DNA of 60,707 nucleotides from the NCBI GenBank assembly GCA_003513495.1, contig DOPM01000034.1:1-60707 (forward strand), read 5' to 3'. The notes below the pieces were generated by a model. The model made no database searches. It had not been told where the DNA came from and saw nothing but the letters and a program-made list of their open reading frames with translations. This stretch comes from Desulfosporosinus sp. (GTDB lineage: Bacteria > Bacillota > Desulfitobacteriia > Desulfitobacteriales > Desulfitobacteriaceae). Shown here in pieces: positions 50,305-60,072 of the stretch. How positions within the stretch are numbered: position 1 is the stretch's first letter; each line of letters starts with the position of its first letter. Position numbers and translations under genes: made by a program.

Positions 50305-50352
50305 TACTACCCCAACCTTTCGATTTTGATTTAGCCTGCTCCCAACAGGATT

Positions 50353-50384
50353 CTGCAAACGGAACGTTCACGATCCGTTTGCAG
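50353..50384. other. Hairpin between arrB and arrD
   Basis: A perfect 11-bp stem (CTGCAAACGGA/TCCGTTTGCAG) with a 10-base loop and no T-run on either side, 130 bp after arrB. A transcript-end protector or attenuator is likely. Confidence 0.6.
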
Positions 50385-50512
50385 CCTCATACCTCGTGGG
50401 CAATGATTCCTGTCTTCAGCTGTCTTCTGCACCAAGAATACTTATTCAATTAAAGTATTCACGCTTCCAACACTGAACTTGCATTTGATTTTCTATATTT
50501 AATCTATATTTT

Positions 50513-51199
50513 CTAGAAGTGGCGGATATAAAACACTTTAGGCTTAGTCCCAGCATGGGGCTTTAACTGCTTATAACCATATTGGGCAATTAGTTTATTG
50601 ACTTCACTTGTTGGGTCATCAAAATCCCCTACGATTCTTGCTCCAGAGGGACAAGAATAAGCGCAGTAAGGTTGTTCATCTTTAGCTAGGCGATGATCGC
50701 AGAGGGTACATTTTTCGACGATTCCTTTGGGACGGATTCCGGCATAGGTTGTAGCGCGTTCAGGGTTATAATAAGGAAGTTTTTGCCCTGTTTTTTGGGA
50801 GGTCTCTTGTCCGGATCCCGTTCCTTTATCAATAAGAGATGTACTATCTCTCCAGAAAGCGTGGGGTTCTTTCGAATTAAAATTGATTACATCATAGGGG
50901 CAAGCTTGCATGCAGCTCTTACACCCAATACATTTATCTGGATTATGCAAGGTTAAGCCTTTGTCATCTTTGTACATTGCCTTGGTGGGACATGCTTTTA
51001 CACAAGCAGCATTATCACAATGGTTACAAAGGGTGGGAACATACTCATAGCTAACATTAGGGAATACACCCGTCGTTCGCTTTAAGTGATGAGCCCAAAA
51101 CATTCCCTGATCGACGTTGTTTTCATTTTTGCAGGCTATGCCACAAGCTCCACATCCGACGCATTTATGCAGATCAATTACCATTCCATATCGTGCCAT
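50513..51199 (-). CDS. arrB: Arsenate respiratory reductase Fe-S subunit
   Basis: 228 residues with four [4Fe-4S] motifs: CVGCGACGIACK, CNHCDNAACVKACP, CIGCKSCMQACP and CTLCDHRLAKDEQPYCAYSCP. It pairs with ArrA and connects it to the membrane anchor. The inserted region between cluster 3 and 4 (about residues 115-150) is typical of ArrB. Confidence 0.93.
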   Translation of the reverse strand: MARYGMVIDLHKCVGCGACGIACKNENNVDQGMFWAHHLKRTTGVFPNVSYEYVPTLCNHCDNAACVKACPTKAMYKDDKGLTLHNPDKCIGCKSCMQACPYDVINFNSKEPHAFWRDSTSLIDKGTGSGQETSQKTGQKLPYYNPERATTYAGIRPKGIVEKCTLCDHRLAKDEQPYCAYSCPSGARIVGDFDDPTSEVNKLIAQYGYKQLKPHAGTKPKVFYIRHF

Positions 51200-51230
51200 G
51201 TTATTTTCACCTCCATATTTTAAACTTTGT

Positions 51231-53765
51231 TTATGCCTTCTCGATCTTTATTCTGGTCACTCCACCGTGTCGGGCAGTACTTCCACTTAATCTCTCAAAG
51301 TCAGAAGGGAGAATCTCATTGTTATTTCCACCTCGTGGAGTTCGCTTGTTATAATCTTGAGCAGCGATTTTACCATAGGCCCAGTGTCCTTGACCATAAC
51401 ACTTACCAACGGTTCCCGGTCTAACCCCTTCCCACAGCTTTGCACTGCAAGTTATGCTACCAGTGGGAGACGTAATCCGGATTTTATCCCCAGTTTTAAT
51501 ACCAAGCTTGGCACCATCGACAGGATTAATCTTAGCAACGTCGTCCCAAGCCTCATCTCCGGGGTCAACGTCCTTAAACTCCTGATACCATAGAGTGTTT
51601 GCGGAGCGAGCTTCCCGATTAAGCCTTGAGCGATGCTCGAAGAAAATGAAAGGATATTCGGATTCCTCTCCCCAACGGAACGGTTCTTCGTAGTGAGGGA
51701 CAAAAGCAAGTTCGCCACGGGCTTGGTATTTGGTTGCCTGCATAACGTCATCAACATTTGTTTTAGTTTTTTCCGCATGCCCATTAAGAGCCTTCTTCAG
51801 AGTCTCACTATAAAACTCAAACTTCTTAGTTTCTGTTCCGAATTTATCCCAGTTTTTGAAATAATCAGGTTCAACAGAATTCCAAACCCCTTTATCAACG
51901 AAATCCTGCCAGCCGTTAAGGGTATCACCTTTTTTCTCTTTACTAGGATCCCATACATTCTGGGTCAACTGCTTGAGTAAAGCCATGTTAAATTCCATGG
52001 GGGTTGTTGGAGCCTTTCCTGATTCAGGATCTTTTATTTCATTTTTAAAATAATCCAGTAGATTTGGGAAACCTTTCTTTGCTAAAGACTCAGCAATCAT
52101 CCAGGTAATTTCTGTTTCATCAATTCGCACATCCCAAATGGGCTCCACGACACGTTGTTGAATCGAGGCAAAAGCGATTTTGTTTGCTTTAGATTTGTTA
52201 AAGGCCCATTTTTCAAAAGCGTGAAAGGCTGCCGGAAGAACAATATCAGCGTATTGTGCCATTTCAGAGGGGTTTGTCGTGATATGAACGAGGAAGGGGA
52301 GTTGTTCTAAAGCTTTCTCCCAGCGTTGCGCACCTGAACAGGAGAAGGGGAAGTTACACCAGTATGCAAGAGCCATTTTAATCTCGTAAGGGTCTTTATC
52401 GAGCATCCCATCAGCGACACGATTTGTTACGACACCACCGCCCGATTTCCCGTCTTTTAAGGCAGGGAATTCCTTCGTTCCACGCTGATCAATCTTCTTG
52501 TTCTTCGTTCCCTTTTTAGAGAGATCATCTTGGTAATCAGCATAACTTGGAATTTTACCGGTAGGAACACTTGAGCCCCTAAGGGTTCCCCCAATATTTT
52601 CAACCGACCCAACCAAGGCATTTAGAGCATGGGAAGCCATGGCAGTATAGGCTCCACGGACTTGCATCGAAGCTCCCGGTGATAACCAAGAAATAGCGCG
52701 GGGTGCAGCTTTGGCAAATCCTCTAGCGACACGGATGATTTGCTCGGCGGGTACTCCAGCCCGTTCTGCGGCCCATTCCGGAGTACGATCCTTTAATTCG
52801 AGATTCCACCACTTTACTATTCCGAAGGTAAGTTTTTCTTCAAATAATTCTTCTGAAACTGTTTGTCCCTTTTTAAAGAGATTAACCCCATCTTTGAAAT
52901 CGCCAACAAATTCTTTATTCCATAATCCCTCGCTGAGAATGACATGGGCGATTGCTACAGCTAAGGCCCCATCTTCCCCTGGAATAACCGGCATCCACTC
53001 CTGCGCTTTGGCAGCGGATGCAGATAGACGTGGATCAATAGCTACAACAGTGGCTTGGTCTAAAACCTTCCCCCAAATATTAATGGCATGGGGAACTTGT
53101 CGGTTAGAAGCAACTGGATCGGCTCCCCAGAGGAGAACATACTCGGTTTCTGCTAAGTCATAGTCCCGATAGTCCCAGTAGGCTTCTGTATAATAAGGAC
53201 CGAATTTTTCAGCTTCAGCACAGATTGCACTGTGGGAGATGTTATTGGGGGAACCAAAAATTTTAGTGGTTGCATCATATAAGATATCGGCCATCCCTGA
53301 GTAACGTCCGCGCATGAGGACGTATTTCTCAGGCTCATTATTCTTGCGAAGTTCCATCATTTTGTCGGTAATGGTATCAATTGCTTCCTCCCAGGTGATG
53401 GGAACAAACTTAGGGTCTTCATTACGGCCCTTTTTAGGATTGGTACGTTTCATCGGAACTTTAACTCTGTCTGGATCATACATCTGCTGAATGGCAAGAT
53501 GAGCCCGTGGACAGACTTTGCCATGACTAGCCTTGCTGTTCGGGTTTCCCCTAACTTTGATAACCCGGCCTTCAACAACATACGCTTGCATGGCACACCA
53601 GGTTGTGCACCCTTGACAGAGTGTGCTTAGCCATTTCCCTTCAACGGATGCCGATGTATTTTCACCTTCAGCTAATGCTTTGAGGGCAGGAATACCAGTT
53701 GTACCCGCAACTAGAAGCCCTGTGGCGGCTGAAGCTTGCAGAAATCGTCTGCGTGTCATTTCCAT
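51231..53765 (-). CDS. arrA: Arsenate respiratory reductase catalytic subunit
   Basis: 844 residues. Tat signal (MTRRRFLQASAATGLLVAG), [4Fe-4S] motif C50-x2-C53-x3-C57 and C85 (CQGCTTWC and KVCPRAH), and Mo ligand Cys182 in SHSAICAEAEKFGP. MRGRYSGMADILYDATTKIFGSPNNISHS and LWNKEFVGDFKDGVNLFKKG match known ArrA sequences. It uses arsenate as electron acceptor outside the membrane. The length fits ArrA (about 850). Confidence 0.92.
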   Translation of the reverse strand: MEMTRRRFLQASAATGLLVAGTTGIPALKALAEGENTSASVEGKWLSTLCQGCTTWCAMQAYVVEGRVIKVRGNPNSKASHGKVCPRAHLAIQQMYDPDRVKVPMKRTNPKKGRNEDPKFVPITWEEAIDTITDKMMELRKNNEPEKYVLMRGRYSGMADILYDATTKIFGSPNNISHSAICAEAEKFGPYYTEAYWDYRDYDLAETEYVLLWGADPVASNRQVPHAINIWGKVLDQATVVAIDPRLSASAAKAQEWMPVIPGEDGALAVAIAHVILSEGLWNKEFVGDFKDGVNLFKKGQTVSEELFEEKLTFGIVKWWNLELKDRTPEWAAERAGVPAEQIIRVARGFAKAAPRAISWLSPGASMQVRGAYTAMASHALNALVGSVENIGGTLRGSSVPTGKIPSYADYQDDLSKKGTKNKKIDQRGTKEFPALKDGKSGGGVVTNRVADGMLDKDPYEIKMALAYWCNFPFSCSGAQRWEKALEQLPFLVHITTNPSEMAQYADIVLPAAFHAFEKWAFNKSKANKIAFASIQQRVVEPIWDVRIDETEITWMIAESLAKKGFPNLLDYFKNEIKDPESGKAPTTPMEFNMALLKQLTQNVWDPSKEKKGDTLNGWQDFVDKGVWNSVEPDYFKNWDKFGTETKKFEFYSETLKKALNGHAEKTKTNVDDVMQATKYQARGELAFVPHYEEPFRWGEESEYPFIFFEHRSRLNREARSANTLWYQEFKDVDPGDEAWDDVAKINPVDGAKLGIKTGDKIRITSPTGSITCSAKLWEGVRPGTVGKCYGQGHWAYGKIAAQDYNKRTPRGGNNNEILPSDFERLSGSTARHGGVTRIKIEKA

Positions 53766-53808
53766 TGAAATCCACCTCGCTTAATTTTCTTGAGATCAGA
53801 CGTAGTAT

Positions 53809-54723
53809 TTAAAACAAAAACGGTAGTTTTATTTGTCCCGCGATGAGAACGATATGCTTAAATGTAAATCCTCCAACGATGACGAGAGCAGAAAGAGTAA
53901 GGGCCATTCCTTTCGGCATTTCTGAGGACTTGTTTTTGATGAGTGAATAGAGACTGCCTAGGAGCGGAAGAACTAAACCACCGAGAAGGACTAAACCAAC
54001 CCATAATCCACCGAATTGATCCATGAGACTGGTTGCTGCTGCAGTAGTGTCTAATGCTCCGCGACTCAGGGAGATTTGCCAGCCCAGGACAAGAATCAGC
54101 TGAAGAGCACTTAAAATGCAAAATAGTGCAGTAAAATTAAATCCTTTAGCATCAGAGGCAGAAGCGATTTCCCTTCCGACCTTTTGGGGTACCCCGAAGG
54201 ATATTCCAAGTTCTTTAATTAAGATGAGGAGTGCAGTGCCTCCCAATACGGAAGAGACAAGGAATAAAGCGACAACCATTCCTCCAGCCCAGAGTGGACG
54301 ACCGAGGGAAGAGAGTAAGAGGCCATGATAACCCCCAACTAAAAGGGCAAATACAGTACCCGTTCCGAGGATCGTCTTAAACAAGGATCCAGTGGTGTTA
54401 TTTTTAAAGTAGAGCCAAGCATAAATAACAGAGAGTACCATAAAGACCATTTGGACAAGACTTCCCCAAGATGTCATAGATTGAGGATTGAAGTTATATA
54501 GGGTTGTAATAAGACGTAAAGGGCGACCAAGTTCGGTGACGAGAAATAGAATTCCTCCCCCCACCAATACGGGCGCTAAGTAAGCCCCCATTGCAGCAAG
54601 TTTGTGATAGCGGTTTTTGTCATAGACCGTTAGTAGAATTGAAAGGAGAAATAATCCCACTCCCAATCCCCCGAGGAACAAATCCAGTGTTACACGGATG
54701 TCCCATGGAGCATGCCATTCCAT
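53809..54723 (-). CDS. arrC: NrfD-type membrane anchor of arsenate reductase
   Basis: 304 residues with eight to nine helices. DLFLGGLGVGLFLLSILLTVY and FLVTELGRPLRLITTLYNFNPQSMTSWGSLVQM are the NrfD/PsrC signatures. It oxidises menaquinol. It starts the operon arrC-arrA-arrB-arrD. Confidence 0.9.
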   Translation of the reverse strand: MEWHAPWDIRVTLDLFLGGLGVGLFLLSILLTVYDKNRYHKLAAMGAYLAPVLVGGGILFLVTELGRPLRLITTLYNFNPQSMTSWGSLVQMVFMVLSVIYAWLYFKNNTTGSLFKTILGTGTVFALLVGGYHGLLLSSLGRPLWAGGMVVALFLVSSVLGGTALLILIKELGISFGVPQKVGREIASASDAKGFNFTALFCILSALQLILVLGWQISLSRGALDTTAAATSLMDQFGGLWVGLVLLGGLVLPLLGSLYSLIKNKSSEMPKGMALTLSALVIVGGFTFKHIVLIAGQIKLPFLF

Positions 54724-54787
54724 ACCTTTAACCCCCTTAATTTTGTGATCTGTTTCATTAATAACATTATCAAGGATATCAATACAA

Positions 54788-54830
54788 AGGTAAATCAGTG
54801 AGAACCCCTGTGGAGTCAGGGATTTTACCT
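54788..54830. promoter_or_regulatory. Leader hairpin before arrC
   Basis: Outer arms AGGTAAA/TTTACCT and inner CCCTG/CAGGG, 65 bp upstream of arrC. It may be an RNA leader structure or a regulator-binding dyad. Confidence 0.4.
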
Positions 54831-54905
54831 ACATAAGAAGATTGAAATTTAGTCATCCCTACCATGATTTTTCTGTGCTCCCTACTGTTACTGAGTTAGC
54901 TTGCG

Positions 54906-54947
54906 AAAAAAAAATACCCTTGTAAGGGAAAACCCCTACACGGTATT
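54906..54947 (-). terminator. Terminator after the arr regulator gene
   Basis: On the minus strand AATACC-TGTAGGG pairs with CCCTTACA-GGTATT, followed by nine T residues, 67 bp after the response regulator stop. Confidence 0.9.
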
Positions 54948-55013
54948 TAATGGGAACAGTAAAAAGTTTATTTTTTATTGAAATTGCGTTTCAGAGCAAA
55001 CAAAATGACAGAT

Positions 55014-55661
55014 TTAGCTAGATACATAACCATGATCAATGGCGAAACGGACAAGTTCAGAACGTTTACGGCAGCGGAGTTTTTCCATCATTCTTGATTT
55101 ATGTGTTTCTACCGTTTTCACACTGACCTGTAAGGCTTCTCCAATTTCTTTATTGGTATATCCCAGTGCTATAAGCTTCAATACCTCTTTTTCTCGTTCC
55201 GTTAGAACGGAATCCGAATGCTTACTTTCCTTTTGTGATAGGTACATGGACTTTACTAGATTTTGCGCCAAGTGGGAGTCGAGATAAACTTCTCCTTTGG
55301 CAACATCCCGGATAGCCTGAAGCAACTCGGTATCGGCGGCTTGTTTTAAAACATAGCCGCTGGCCCCTACTTCCAGTGCATTCTGTAAATATTTTTCATC
55401 AGCATGCATTGTTAACATGAGCACCTTAGCCAAGCTATTATTTTTGATTTTTTCTATGGCTTCAAGTCCACTCATGCCTGGCATCGAAATATCGAGTAAA
55501 ACGATATCAGGGTTTAATTCTTTCGCTTCCATGATTGCTTCTAGTGCAGATTCGGCCTCTCCGATAACGGCCATGTCTTTTTGAGAGTTTAGCAACATCT
55601 TAAGTCCACTTCGCAATACAGCGTGGTCATCTACGAGGAGAAGCCTAATTTGAGGATGCAT
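55014..55661 (-). CDS. arrR: NarL-type response regulator of the arr operon
   Basis: 215 residues from an ATG at 55661 with AAAGGAG upstream (the frame runs further upstream). Receiver with DD (LLVDDHA), phospho-Asp in VLLDISMPGMSGLEA (about residue 56), and HTH SVLTEREKEVLKLIALGYTNKEIGEALQVSVKTVETHKSRMMEKL. It overlaps the kinase by 17 bp. Presumed activator of arrCABD downstream. The symbol follows usage for other arr systems. Confidence 0.9.
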   Translation of the reverse strand: MHPQIRLLLVDDHAVLRSGLKMLLNSQKDMAVIGEAESALEAIMEAKELNPDIVLLDISMPGMSGLEAIEKIKNNSLAKVLMLTMHADEKYLQNALEVGASGYVLKQAADTELLQAIRDVAKGEVYLDSHLAQNLVKSMYLSQKESKHSDSVLTEREKEVLKLIALGYTNKEIGEALQVSVKTVETHKSRMMEKLRCRKRSELVRFAIDHGYVSS

Positions 55662-57117
55662 CAAAATTTCTCCTTTCCACAGGTATCCGAACGTAAACCG
55701 TAGTGCCTTGGCCAGGGGATGACTCAATGGTGAATTCTCCCCCTAAAAGTGCGGTCCGTTCTTTCATCCCAGCTATACCAAGATGATTATCCCTAAGAGT
55801 TGATTCAAGTGTTTGATCAACATCAAACCCCCATCCATCATCTTCGATGATGAGGTTAACATAATCGTGTTTGAGTTCGAGGAGAATGCTAGCATTGAGT
55901 GCCTCTGCATATTTTGCTACATTTGTTAATGCCTCTTGGACGATGCGGTAAAGGGTAATCTCAATTTCTCCAGGGAGACGTTTATTAAGCTTGTTTTGAA
56001 CATGCAGGTCTACATCTATATTATATTTATGACTAAAGGATTTTACAAAACGCTCAACAGCAGCGATTAGTCCCATATCATCGAGTACAGTCGGGCGAAG
56101 TTCTACAGCTAAACGATGAACTTCCTGCAGGGTTGAGGATGCAAGATCTTTAAGTTCTAATGCCATGTCAGGGCTCTTAGCAGGGGCATCGAGTTCACTT
56201 AAAAGTTTAAGCCCAATAATAAGGGAGGTTAAGCTTTGGCTTGTTTCATCATGAAGTTCACGTGATATGCGCTTACGTTCATCCTCTTGAGCAGAAATAA
56301 CCTTTTTCAATAATTCTTGACGAACAGTTTCTTTATCCTTCAGCTCTTCTACAAGGGCTTCACGTTCTTTGGTATAACGTTCGATACTAGAGGCCATTAA
56401 ATTAAAGGTTATTCCCAGATTTGTGATTTCATCCGCACCCAGGGTTGAAACTCTCTGACTGTAATCTCCGCGAGCAATCCCTTTGCTTGCCGTAGCTAAG
56501 TCTCTTATGGGTTTTGTTACTAAATGAGAAATTATCATGGCCCCAATCAGACCAAACAATGAAATAATGATGGTCGTGATAAGCAGAAGTTGTGAAAGTT
56601 GATCGATACTTCGGTAAAGGCTGATTTCAGACATGCCTAGTCTTAACCACCCTACCTTACCTTCAGCTATTGGAACGAGGATATCTAGGATTTCTCCTTC
56701 TTCAGATTTTAGGGTTAGGGTATGATTACTGAGTGGGTCAGCTGGTATTGATCTTAGCTCCAAGAGTCCGTTTGGAATTCCTTCCTTAAAACTGTCAACA
56801 ACTAGTTGACCATTTTTATCAAAGATGAGGAGGTAGCGTACGTCTTCGTAATGAGAAGATAGTCCTCTTGCTAACTCAAAGAGGGAAAACGTGTCTCCTA
56901 CGAGCATAAGGTTTGTACTTCTGGCGGCCACATCACTGGCAATGGCCCCTCCTCTTTTCTCTAATTGTTCGCTTAAAACATGCTTCATATGGGAACGAGT
57001 TTCCATAATGACAATAAGTCCTAGCAAAGAGACAAAAAGAATCACGATTCCCATTATCTTAATTCTTAAGGGTACAGAATGAGGTAAGGAAAGTAGTTTC
57101 TGCAATCGAATCCTCAA
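55645..57117 (-). CDS. arrS: Sensor histidine kinase of the arr operon
   Basis: 490 residues: membrane helices at about 18-38 and 175-200, extracytoplasmic domain between, HAMP (200-255), HisKA_3 with His289 in RISRELHDETSQ, and HATPase (EDDGWGFD). Smaller than its parallel at 30053, having no PAS or GAF. It overlaps the PhnD-like gene by 4 bp. Confidence 0.9.
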   Translation of the reverse strand: MRIRLQKLLSLPHSVPLRIKIMGIVILFVSLLGLIVIMETRSHMKHVLSEQLEKRGGAIASDVAARSTNLMLVGDTFSLFELARGLSSHYEDVRYLLIFDKNGQLVVDSFKEGIPNGLLELRSIPADPLSNHTLTLKSEEGEILDILVPIAEGKVGWLRLGMSEISLYRSIDQLSQLLLITTIIISLFGLIGAMIISHLVTKPIRDLATASKGIARGDYSQRVSTLGADEITNLGITFNLMASSIERYTKEREALVEELKDKETVRQELLKKVISAQEDERKRISRELHDETSQSLTSLIIGLKLLSELDAPAKSPDMALELKDLASSTLQEVHRLAVELRPTVLDDMGLIAAVERFVKSFSHKYNIDVDLHVQNKLNKRLPGEIEITLYRIVQEALTNVAKYAEALNASILLELKHDYVNLIIEDDGWGFDVDQTLESTLRDNHLGIAGMKERTALLGGEFTIESSPGQGTTVYVRIPVERRNFDASSN

Positions 57118-58082
57118 CTTAACCCCACCTCTCGGGACATTTCCCAGACTCTATCGTAGAGTGTCAGATTCGGGTGGATGAAACGGTCAAACTTTAGAAC
57201 TTTTAAGGCCTTACGTCCTTCTTCATCTAAATGAAGGGTCAGGAGTACGTTTTTAATAAGAGCCCGCAGCTTTGGATCCGTATGAGAGGAAACAACAACA
57301 GGAGGATTACCGACTTCCTCAGATTGATCAATAATTTTGATTTTATCCATTAACTCTGGACGTCGAGAGATGGTAAGATCATAAATCAAGCTGTCCACCG
57401 CTGCCCCTTGAACGACTCCTTCGGAAACTGCTTTGATCGAGTTATCATGACTGTAAGTGTAAATTGTCTTTTCAAAAAAGGTAGCCGGATTATAACCAGC
57501 TTTCTTTATCATATATTGAGGTGCAATGTGCCCTGAGAAGGAGAGGGGGTCCATATAAGCGAAGGTTTTACCCTTTAGGTCTGAGAGAAAATGAGCCGAA
57601 GAATGTGAGGGAACAATAATATAGGAACGGTAGGTAGCTGAACCCGCTATTTCAGGGGTAACTATGATGCGTTCCGCCTGTTCCTCCTTGTCCTTTCCTA
57701 AAAGAGCACCAGAACAGATAAAAGCCACTTGAACGTTACCGCTCTCGATTAAGCTATTGGTATCAGTGTAATTTTGCCTTTGAACCATCTGCACCTGTTT
57801 TTGAACACGTTCACCGAGTAAATTCAATAAATCTTCATATTGATTAACGTTTTCCATTGGAGAAATTACAGATGCAACTGCTACTCTTAGGATCTCAAGA
57901 TTTTTAACCTGTTCGAGATCTTTAGGAGGCTCCTTGATTTCAGAAAAGTTTATTTTAGGATTGTTGCTTTTGGCTTTAAAATCCCACCATCCAACGGAAG
58001 CAGAAGTAAGAATACCAAGCTGCAAAAGGCCAAGAGATCCTATCCAAATAGCTTCTCGTCGACTAAATCGTTTATCTGACAT
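57114..58082 (-). CDS. PhnD-like ligand-binding sensor protein of the arr system
   Basis: 322 residues. A twin-arginine-like N-terminus (FSRREAIWIGSLGLLQLGILTSASVGW) acts as signal anchor; unlike the paralogue at 32371 there is no lipobox Cys. The body has EILRVAVASVISPMENVNQYEDLLNLLGERVQ and KGKTFAYMDPLSFSGHIAPQYMIKKAGYNP, as in PhnD-like binding proteins. Its gene overlaps the kinase gene, so it most likely passes an arsenate or arsenite signal to it. Confidence 0.83.
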   Translation of the reverse strand: MSDKRFSRREAIWIGSLGLLQLGILTSASVGWWDFKAKSNNPKINFSEIKEPPKDLEQVKNLEILRVAVASVISPMENVNQYEDLLNLLGERVQKQVQMVQRQNYTDTNSLIESGNVQVAFICSGALLGKDKEEQAERIIVTPEIAGSATYRSYIIVPSHSSAHFLSDLKGKTFAYMDPLSFSGHIAPQYMIKKAGYNPATFFEKTIYTYSHDNSIKAVSEGVVQGAAVDSLIYDLTISRRPELMDKIKIIDQSEEVGNPPVVVSSHTDPKLRALIKNVLLTLHLDEEGRKALKVLKFDRFIHPNLTLYDRVWEMSREVGLS

Positions 58083-58346
58083 AGTTCCGCCTCCTCTCTA
58101 TCCTAATGATAGCTTAATTATATTGTTTAATCTAGAGGAAGCTATTCACAGTTTTAAATGGGGCGATGCCTTACTCCAGTATCTCCGAGAGAACGCACAT
58201 CTAATAATTCAATTTTCTACTTCTTATTATCATTTTAAAAAGTCAAGAAAATTCTTTTGAAACTTCATATTTCACCCTTTCTCGGAAGGATATAATGACT
58301 TAATAAAGAATACCTTCTCTGTGTAATCGATAATTTGGAGGTTCAT

Positions 58347-60011
58347 ATGAGTGATGAGGAAAAAGATTGGGACAAACAACTATTAACTGAATTGAGAGGG
58401 TCTAGTAAATATAATGAGCAATTAGAAGAACAACTTTCTTTCGCGAGCGCCCTCAACCTTATTGCTAAAACAATTTTAAGCAATGACGCTACGCTCAATA
58501 TTTTGCGATCGATGGTAGAAATTGTCGGATCAACTTTGTGCGTTGACCGCTCCTTAATATATAAGGTGGATTTTACCAAGCGCCAAATAATTGATCAATG
58601 CGAATGGCTTAACCTCCAAACACCCAATGTTATCTCCTTTAGGGATACTTACAGTTTAGATGTTTTTATCGATGCTTGCACTTATATGAAAACGTATCGA
58701 CATTGGCTGGAAACTCATGCAAATGATTACGGTCCTTGTTTTTCCAGCGATGGCTCGGGGGCAATCCTACACGAGACAATGCAGATTAAAAGCGCTCTTT
58801 ATTATCCATTCTTTTTTCACGAGCAAGATTATTACTGCCTTACGTTTGACCAATTTAACGAATATCGTATTTGGCGGAAGGACGAAATAGAATTTATAGC
58901 CTCAGCTGCTGATTTAGTAGAAATTGCTATTCAAAAGATCCATTTTATAGAAGAACAAAGACGACAGCAAGAGGCATTACGCTTATCTGAAGAGCGCTTT
59001 TATAAAGTTTTCCATTATAGCCCAGTTTCCTTGTCGTTGTTCTCTCTTGATAGAGAACAATTTATTGACGCCAATGAGTGTTGTCTTAAAATGCATGGCT
59101 ATACTAGGGACGAGTTCATTAATCATTCTCCATTGGATCTAAATTTGTGGGTAGACATCAATGATCGTACTAAATTTTACAAAGAACTTTTTGAACAAGG
59201 ATTTGCACATAACCATGAAGTTAAATGTTATAAAAAAACGGGTCAAATATTTAATTCGTTATTTTCTGGAGTTATGATTGATCTAAATGGAGAAAAATGT
59301 GTGGTAGGTACAAAAACAGATATTTCTGAACTCAGACAGTATCAAAGAGAATTATCTCATCTAAAGAGTTTAAACCTAATTGGTGAGATGGCAGCTGGTA
59401 TAGCCCACGAAATTAGAAATCCAATGACAACCGTAAAAGGATTCTTGCAGTTACTCAGTAAGAAAAAGGAATATGAATGTCATGGGGATTATTTTTCGAT
59501 AATGGTAAGTGAACTTGATAGGGCAACTTCATTAATTGCCGAATTCCTTTCACTGGCCAAAAATAAGCCAGTAGATTTAACAAAGCAAAACCTTAATTTT
59601 GTTATAAAAAGCCTTCTTCCTTTGATTCAAGCTGATGCAACGATTGACGAAAAATATGTTGAACTGGAACTAGGTAAGATTGAGAATGTGTTAGCCGATG
59701 GTAAAGAAATTCGTCAGCTTATTCTTAACCTTGTTCGCAATGGTTTTGAAGCAATGTCTCCCGGTGGAAAACTCACAATAAAAACTTTCATGATAAATAA
59801 TACAGTAGCTCTAGATATTCAGGATCAAGGGAAAGGGATAGATTTTAATTTGATAGACAAAATTGGCACTCCATTCTTCACTACCAAAGATAATGGCACC
59901 GGATTAGGATTGGCCACTTGTTATAGCATTGTTGCCAGGCATAATGCCTCAATGAATTTTAATACTGGAACATCTGGTACCACATTTAATGTTCGTTTCG
60001 ATGCCTGCTAG
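58347..60011 (+). CDS. Orphan PAS histidine kinase
   Basis: About 555 residues from an ATG at 58347 with TTTGGAGG upstream. GAF-like domain (about 30-200), PAS (SEERFYKVFHYSPVSLSLFS to ITKTDIS, about 215-330), HisKA with GEMAAGIAHEIRNPMTTVKGFLQLLS (His about 352) and HATPase (KDNGTGLGLATCYSIV). No membrane helix, and no response regulator next to it. Kinases of this build often act on Spo0A in clostridial-type spore formers; that role is not shown here. Confidence 0.85.
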   Translation: MSDEEKDWDKQLLTELRGSSKYNEQLEEQLSFASALNLIAKTILSNDATLNILRSMVEIVGSTLCVDRSLIYKVDFTKRQIIDQCEWLNLQTPNVISFRDTYSLDVFIDACTYMKTYRHWLETHANDYGPCFSSDGSGAILHETMQIKSALYYPFFFHEQDYYCLTFDQFNEYRIWRKDEIEFIASAADLVEIAIQKIHFIEEQRRQQEALRLSEERFYKVFHYSPVSLSLFSLDREQFIDANECCLKMHGYTRDEFINHSPLDLNLWVDINDRTKFYKELFEQGFAHNHEVKCYKKTGQIFNSLFSGVMIDLNGEKCVVGTKTDISELRQYQRELSHLKSLNLIGEMAAGIAHEIRNPMTTVKGFLQLLSKKKEYECHGDYFSIMVSELDRATSLIAEFLSLAKNKPVDLTKQNLNFVIKSLLPLIQADATIDEKYVELELGKIENVLADGKEIRQLILNLVRNGFEAMSPGGKLTIKTFMINNTVALDIQDQGKGIDFNLIDKIGTPFFTTKDNGTGLGLATCYSIVARHNASMNFNTGTSGTTFNVRFDAC

Positions 60012-60072
60012 ATTCGAATTGGATGTTCGACTTCTACAACACTTCCACGGGTTTGATAAATCGTTTCTTTTT

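Noticed and set aside
23700..58100. CRISPR arrays, rRNA genes or insertion sequences
   Set aside because: No regularly spaced direct repeats, no rRNA-like stretch and no transposase motifs were seen on either strand.
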